Assembly: GCF_902706225.1 (NCBI RefSeq)
Contig: NZ_CACSKB010000004.1
Location: 1 to 64,000 of the forward strand
Direction of reading: 5' to 3'
Origin: Microbacterium sp. 18062
GTDB taxonomy: Bacteria > Actinomycetota > Actinomycetes > Actinomycetales > Microbacteriaceae
DNA length: 64,000 nucleotides
A program made the position numbers and the translations under genes. Of the stretch, positions 60,113 to 64,000 are shown one piece after another (position 1 is the first letter of the stretch; each line of letters opens with the position of its first letter). The notes beneath the pieces are model-generated. The model saw nothing but the letters and a program-made list of their open reading frames with translations. It did not search any database and was not told where the DNA came from.

Positions 60113-61207
60113 TCAGATCATCTTGGAGACCTGGTCGAACGACAGCTCGACCGGGGTCTCGCGCTCGAACAGCGACACGAGCACCGTGAGCTTGCCGCTC
60201 TCGGGCTTGATCTCACTGATCGATCCGGGAAGACCCGCGAACGAGCCCTCCTTGATCGTGATCGTCTCGCCGATCTCGTAGTCGACCTCGGCGGGGATGA
60301 CGCGGGTCGCGGCCGGCGCGCCCTTCGCGGCGCCGCCCTTCGCGGGAGCGGTCTCCTTCACCTCGACGAGGGACTTCAGCATGTTGAAGGCCTCTTCGAA
60401 ACGGAGCGGGGTCGGGTTGTGAGCATTTCCGACGAAGCCGGTCACACCGGGGGTGTGCCGCACGACCGACCAGGTGTCCTCGTTCAGCTCCATGCGCACG
60501 AGCACGTAGCCGGGGATCCGGACGCGCGTGACCATCTTGCGCTGCCCGTTCTTGATCTCGACGACGTCCTCCATGGGGACCTCGACCTGGTAGATGTCCT
60601 CTTCGACCTCGAGCGTGGACTTGCGCTGCTCGATGTTGGCCTTCACCTTGCGCTCGAAACCGGCGTAGGAGTGGATGACGTACCACTTGCCGGGGAGCGC
60701 GCGCAGTTCGGTGCGGAACGCCTCGTACGGGTCGTCGTCCTCGTCCTCGTCGTCGTCCGCGTCCTCGGCGGCGTCGACGACGGATGCGGCGGCATCCACG
60801 TCGGCGACGAGCTCGGGGTCGAGCACGGGGGCGTCGGGCTCACCGTTGATGTCGGGACCGTCGTAGGGTGTGACCTCGTCGGCCTCGCCGGCCTCGCGCT
60901 CCGCCTCTTCGTCGGCGAGCGACTCGGTGAGCACCTCGGCGGCGGCTTCGGCCTCGGCGGCCTGGTCGATCTCGAGTGCGTCGTTCACGATGGCGTCGGC
61001 CTCCGGGTCTTCGATGTCGATGTCTTCGAGTCCGGCGTCGTCCTCGTCATCCGAGTCGGGGTTCTCGATGTGGAGCGCGACGTGCTCGGCGGGCGCCACG
61101 GAACGCTCCTCGGCGGCGAGCACGTCGCCCTCCTGCGCCTCGTCGTCCTCACTGGACTGCTCGGCAGCGGTCGCCCAGTCGGCGTCGTCGGTGTATTTCT
61201 CAGACAC
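60113..61207 (-). CDS. nusG: Transcription termination/antitermination protein NusG
   Basis: A 364-residue NusG. Residues 1-172 are a low-complexity acidic extension rich in Asp, Glu and Ala. The NGN domain begins [19 protein letters not shown] (about 174 on) and the KOW domain lies in the last 60 residues ([13 protein letters not shown]). NusG couples RNA polymerase to the ribosome and Rho. Extensions are normal in actinobacteria, though this one is nearly half the protein. GTG 61207 is the start. secE lies 49 nt upstream. Confidence 0.96.
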   Translation of the reverse strand: MSEKYTDDADWATAAEQSSEDDEAQEGDVLAAEERSVAPAEHVALHIENPDSDDEDDAGLEDIDIEDPEADAIVNDALEIDQAAEAEAAAEVLTESLADEEAEREAGEADEVTPYDGPDINGEPDAPVLDPELVADVDAAASVVDAAEDADDDEDEDDDPYEAFRTELRALPGKWYVIHSYAGFERKVKANIEQRKSTLEVEEDIYQVEVPMEDVVEIKNGQRKMVTRVRIPGYVLVRMELNEDTWSVVRHTPGVTGFVGNAHNPTPLRFEEAFNMLKSLVEVKETAPAKGGAAKGAPAATRVIPAEVDYEIGETITIKEGSFAGLPGSISEIKPESGKLTVLVSLFERETPVELSFDQVSKMI

Positions 61208-61256
61208 TTACGTACTCTCTCGTTCGTGGGGCGGATCGATATCCGCGCGCGCGATC

Positions 61257-61523
61257 TCAGACGGCCGGAACGCCGAATACGACGGTCGTCAGCCAGACGA
61301 ACAGCACGTCGAGGCCATACACCACCGCCATCATCACGACGACGAATCCCAGGACCACGCCGGTGAACTTCAGCAGTTCCCTGCGGGTCGGGGTGACGAC
61401 CTTGCGGAGCTCTGCGAAGACCTGACGGATGAACACGACGATGCGCACGAAGAAGTTCGGCTTCTTCTCGCGCGTGGCGCCGCTTGCGGCGACGACCTCG
61501 CCCTTCGGTTCGTCCTGGACCAT
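61257..61523 (-). CDS. secE: Preprotein translocase subunit SecE
   Basis: An 88-residue translocase subunit with a single membrane helix (about residues 55-80) preceded by the conserved amphipathic segment FIRQVFAELRKVVTPTRREL. It stabilises SecY in the membrane channel. ATG 61523 is preferred over the upstream in-frame ATG 61595, which lies in the tRNA. Confidence 0.96.
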   Translation of the reverse strand: MVQDEPKGEVVAASGATREKKPNFFVRIVVFIRQVFAELRKVVTPTRRELLKFTGVVLGFVVVMMAVVYGLDVLFVWLTTVVFGVPAV

Positions 61524-61568
61524 GCACCCACCTGAATCACTTGATGTGTGCCAGCATGCGCTGGCGCG

Positions 61569-61641
<73 letters not shown>

Positions 61642-61923
61642 AAAGACCCTGAGGTCTCGTGCCCGCACTCCTGCCGTGTCCGATCAGAGGGGATCGCCCG
61701 AAGCCGGGCACGGCGAAAGAATGCAGACTTCAACTGCACGACCAAGTGTACGGCATGGTCAGGACGCTCGCGAATGCCGGGGTGGCGCCGACGGCGGCGA
61801 GCCCAGCGGCCCGAGCACGGCGGCGGGGGCGTGGGCGATACGCCGGGCTGATGAGGCTGGGCCGGGGTGCCGGGCGGCATCGTGGTCGTCGTGCACGGGA
61901 TCGTCGCGAGCGGGCGGCGTCCG
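61642..61923. other. Intergenic region upstream of tRNA-Trp
   Basis: No gene is supported in these 282 bp. The promoter of the tRNA-Trp-secE-nusG transcription unit should lie here. A TTGAAG hexamer on the minus strand (plus 61728-61733) is a weak -35 candidate. No clear terminator for the lipoprotein gene was seen. Confidence 0.5.
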
Positions 61924-62370
61924 TCACGACGGGAGGCAGGGGGTGAAGACCGCGATCACGAGCGCGGGACCGTCGGCCGTGAGCGCCACCACCACGTCGT
62001 CCTCCGAGATCCAGGCGTCCTGCTCCGCCGCGGCGGAGAGGATCGTCGTCCACTCCTCCGGGTCGAGCGTGTCGCCCAGGGAGTCGCGGATGCGGCGCGT
62101 CTCGCCGTCGTCCGCGGTGATCGACAGGGTGCCGGTGGCCGTGAACGCCGTCTGGGAACGATCGTCCTCGCCGGTGCACGCCTGCTCCGCGGCCTCCCCC
62201 GCCTCCAGGGTGCGGAGCACCGCGGGGTCGGTCTCGGCGGCCTGCTCCACGAGACCGTCGAACACCGCCCGGGCCTTCTCGGTCACCAGCTCGGGGTCGG
62301 GACCCGCGCATCCGGCCAGAAGCAGCACCGCCGACAGCGCGGCGACGGCGAGACCGCGTGCGGCCCTCAC
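61924..62370 (-). CDS. Small lipoprotein, function unknown
   Basis: A 148-residue secreted protein. The lipobox LLLAGC places the modified cysteine near residue 22. The mature part is acidic, with two further cysteines (QACTGEDD and FTPCLPS) that could form a disulfide. GTG 62370 overlaps the stop of the upstream gene (GTGA), so the two are translated together. No domain is recognised. Confidence 0.78.
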   Translation of the reverse strand: MRAARGLAVAALSAVLLLAGCAGPDPELVTEKARAVFDGLVEQAAETDPAVLRTLEAGEAAEQACTGEDDRSQTAFTATGTLSITADDGETRRIRDSLGDTLDPEEWTTILSAAAEQDAWISEDDVVVALTADGPALVIAVFTPCLPS

Positions 62371-63536
62371 GGCCGCACCACCTCGCTGACCTCGTAGTCC
62401 TCGGACGCCGGCTCGGTCACCGGCACCCCGAGCGCGGCGAGGTGGTCGAGCAGCCAGCCGTCGTACCAGCCCTCGATCGAGCAGGGCGCGGACGTGTTCG
62501 CATACTGAGACGCAGGGATCCCGTACAGGTGCACCGCGCGACAGCTCGCGTCGGCCTCGAGCTCGGTGCCGTACGCGTCGCCGGAGACCCCGACCCGCTC
62601 GGCCGCGATGAACGCGGCGTAGTAGGTGTGGTATTGGTACCAGTGCATCACCTCGTGCACGAAGATCGCCCACACCCCCTGCTCGGTCCCCGGCTCCCAG
62701 GCGAGGAACACCGAGTTCGGGAACCTCGTGTCGAAGCATCCGCCGAGCACGAGCGTGTAGGGCCCGTCGTCGGCCGCCTGATAGCCGCAGTTGTCGACCC
62801 CGGCATCCAGCACCAGTTGCACCTGCGACGCTCCGATCGAGTCGAGGAACGCCCGCCCGGACGGATCGGCGCCCGGCATCGCCCCTCCGCCGGGATTGCC
62901 CGCCGAGACGCTCGGGGTCGCCGTGCCCGCCCGCCACTCGGCGGCCTGGGCCTGCTCGGAGTCCCAGGCCGATCGCGCCTCCCGGTAGGCCGCCCCCTGC
63001 TCCTCGATGCGCTGCGACACGTCGGCGAGACCGGAGAGCTCCGCCTCGATCACGTCCTGCTGCACGCCGCTCACGGTCCGCGCCGCCAGTGCCCGCTCGT
63101 GCGCGTCGACGAGCGCCCACGTCGTGGCGGCCGCGGCGCCGCCGAGCAGCAGGACCCCCGTGATCACCGAGAGGGCGATCCACAGCGCCCGGCGCGAGCG
63201 CCGCGGCGGCGGGAGCAGTTCGTCGGATGCGGCGTCTCCGGCGGTCGCGTCGGGCGACGCCGGGGAGACGAAGTCCGGCCCGTGTGCGGGCGTGAGCGTG
63301 GTCTGCGGCACGGGCGGGACGGCCGGAGTCGCGGGAGCGGTCGGGACAGGAGGGGTCGCCCCAGAGAGAGCCGGAGCCGCGGGCGCCTCGGGGAGAGGAG
63401 GAACCGCGGGCGCCTCGGGGAGAGGAGGAACCGCGGGCGCAGTCACCGGAAGCGGAGGAACGGCCGCATCCGGAGCGGGCACGGCATCGCCCCGCGGTCG
63501 GCGGCCGTCGGCGTCGCTCGGTTCACGCTCCTGCAT
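62367..63536 (-). CDS. Membrane protein with HExxH metallopeptidase-like domain
   Basis: A 389-residue protein with a cytoplasmic Pro-rich region (PPLPEAPAVPPLPEAP-type repeats, residues about 25-80), one membrane helix (about 118-142) and an external domain. There VHEVMHWYQYHTYYAAF gives a zinc-type HExxH (about 294-298), followed by a possible third ligand in ELEAD about 28 residues on. This resembles gluzincin metallopeptidases, but the family is not identified. It starts at ATG 63536; an in-frame ATG at 63581 is weaker. It is coupled to the lipoprotein by GTGA. Confidence 0.75.
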   Translation of the reverse strand: MQEREPSDADGRRPRGDAVPAPDAAVPPLPVTAPAVPPLPEAPAVPPLPEAPAAPALSGATPPVPTAPATPAVPPVPQTTLTPAHGPDFVSPASPDATAGDAASDELLPPPRRSRRALWIALSVITGVLLLGGAAAATTWALVDAHERALAARTVSGVQQDVIEAELSGLADVSQRIEEQGAAYREARSAWDSEQAQAAEWRAGTATPSVSAGNPGGGAMPGADPSGRAFLDSIGASQVQLVLDAGVDNCGYQAADDGPYTLVLGGCFDTRFPNSVFLAWEPGTEQGVWAIFVHEVMHWYQYHTYYAAFIAAERVGVSGDAYGTELEADASCRAVHLYGIPASQYANTSAPCSIEGWYDGWLLDHLAALGVPVTEPASEDYEVSEVVRP

Positions 63537-63598
63537 CCGCCCATCATCTCCTGGAAACTCCGCCGGGAGCACCCGCGGCACGGTTCCCCCGTCACGGG

Positions 63599-63671
63599 CC
63601 GCGAGACTGCACGTGGGCGCCGAGAGAGCGGGGTAACCCCACGGTCTCGGCGCCCCGCTGCAGTCTCGCGG
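63599..63671. repeat. Double-stem palindromic element, CCGCGAGACTGCA family (copy 2)
   Basis: The outer arms CCGCGAGACTGCA (63599-63611) and TGCAGTCTCGCGG (63659-63671) are identical to those at 28820-28892. The inner stem GGCGCCGAGAG/CGGTCTCGGCGCC differs in sequence but keeps GGGGT-AA-CCCC at the centre. Confidence 0.85.
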
Positions 63672-63683
63672 TCGAGGAAGGAG

Positions 63684-64000
63684 TCAGCCGGCCGTACGGA
63701 CCAGCTTCTTGTTCACGAACTCGTCGGCCGCGAGCAGGCCCATCTCACGCGAGGTGCCCGAGCGCTTCACGCCGCCGAAGGGCAGCTCGGGCGAGTCGGC
63801 GAGCACGCAGTTGACGTAGACCATGCCCGCCTCGATGGCGTCCGCGAGCCGCTCGGCCTGCGCGGGGTCGGTCGTGAAGACGTACGACCCCAGACCGAAG
63901 GCGGTGTCGTTCGCGAGCCGCACGGCCTCGTCCTCGCCCGCGACGCGATAGACGACGCCGGCCGGCCCGAAGAGCTCCTCGCGGTACACGTCCATCTCCG
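63684..64000 (-). CDS. Aldehyde dehydrogenase, C-terminal part (runs off the window)
   Basis: The last 105 or so residues of an NAD(P)-dependent aldehyde dehydrogenase. It has EELFGPAGVVYRV, NDTAFGLGSYVFTTD, and PFGGVKRSGTSREMG near the end, which fits the succinate-semialdehyde dehydrogenase group. The catalytic cysteine and N terminus lie beyond the right edge. Confidence 0.9.
   Translation of the reverse strand, partial: EMDVYREELFGPAGVVYRVAGEDEAVRLANDTAFGLGSYVFTTDPAQAERLADAIEAGMVYVNCVLADSPELPFGGVKRSGTSREMGLLAADEFVNKKLVRTAG

Overview
The window reads as about 64 kb of chromosome from a high-GC actinobacterium of the Microbacteriaceae, most like Microbacterium. The grounds are the very high GC at third codon positions, the frequent GGATGCGG words, GTG starts, ATGA/GTGA overlaps, a long acidic NusG extension, an LAxTG (class E sortase) wall signal and the secE-nusG-rplKA / rplJL ribosomal blocks. 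The genus is an inference; no rRNA is present to confirm it.

Layout. (1) 1-7.5 kb: SRP RNA, a MoxR / DUF58 / transglutaminase operon, tRNA-Ser(GGA) with a 79-bp duplication of its 3' end and terminator, a zinc-ribbon protein, a sugar-epimerase-like protein that looks shortened, and a cold-shock gene. (2) 7.5-18.5 kb: fatty-acid desaturase, a winged-helix regulator with four C-terminal cysteines and a palindrome over its promoter, moaA-fdhD, and the cytochrome bd locus cydAB-cydDC. (3) 18.5-31.4 kb: molybdenum metabolism, with modABC and a HTH-TOBE protein, moeB-like, moeA, moaC, mobA, DUF6457, moaD, then moaB-moaE on the other strand, and an FdhF/YdeP-family molybdo-enzyme as the only likely client seen. 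(4) 31-38 kb: PAP2 phosphatase, Bcr/CflA efflux pump, DUF3105-DUF305 pair, small membrane protein, CtpE-like P-type ATPase. (5) 38-43.4 kb: a CUT1 sugar ABC transporter (binding protein and two permeases, no ATPase) with a divergent LacI regulator and four operator-like palindromes. Between the two permease genes lie three tandem 62-bp units, each a 21-codon minicistron joined to its neighbours by ATGA. (6) 43.5-50.3 kb: a 2265-residue secreted, wall-anchored nuclease / double 5'-nucleotidase. (7) 50.5-64 kb: rplJL with an attenuator leader, a YqaJ-type nuclease, a DHA2 efflux pump and MarR regulator with three matched palindromes, a quinone-reductase-like enzyme, lysine exporter and ArgP/LysG regulator, acylphosphatase, rplKA-nusG-secE-tRNA-Trp, a lipoprotein and membrane metallopeptidase-like pair, and the 3' end of an aldehyde dehydrogenase.

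How it fits together. The cyd, fdhD, moaA and YdeP genes with the Mo-cofactor genes suggest adaptation to low oxygen or redox stress. The cysteine-bearing regulator in the same block is a candidate sensor. The giant surface protein could take extracellular DNA to nucleosides plus phosphate in one polypeptide.

The intergenic spaces hold several families of palindromic repeats: a GTGTCTC..TTGTGCA family, a CCGCGAGACTGCA double-stem family, and a family containing the GAGCGAGCGCAGCGAG palindrome. No CRISPR array, prophage, IS element or defence island was seen. The most unusual structure is the minicistron array at 39,322-39,511.
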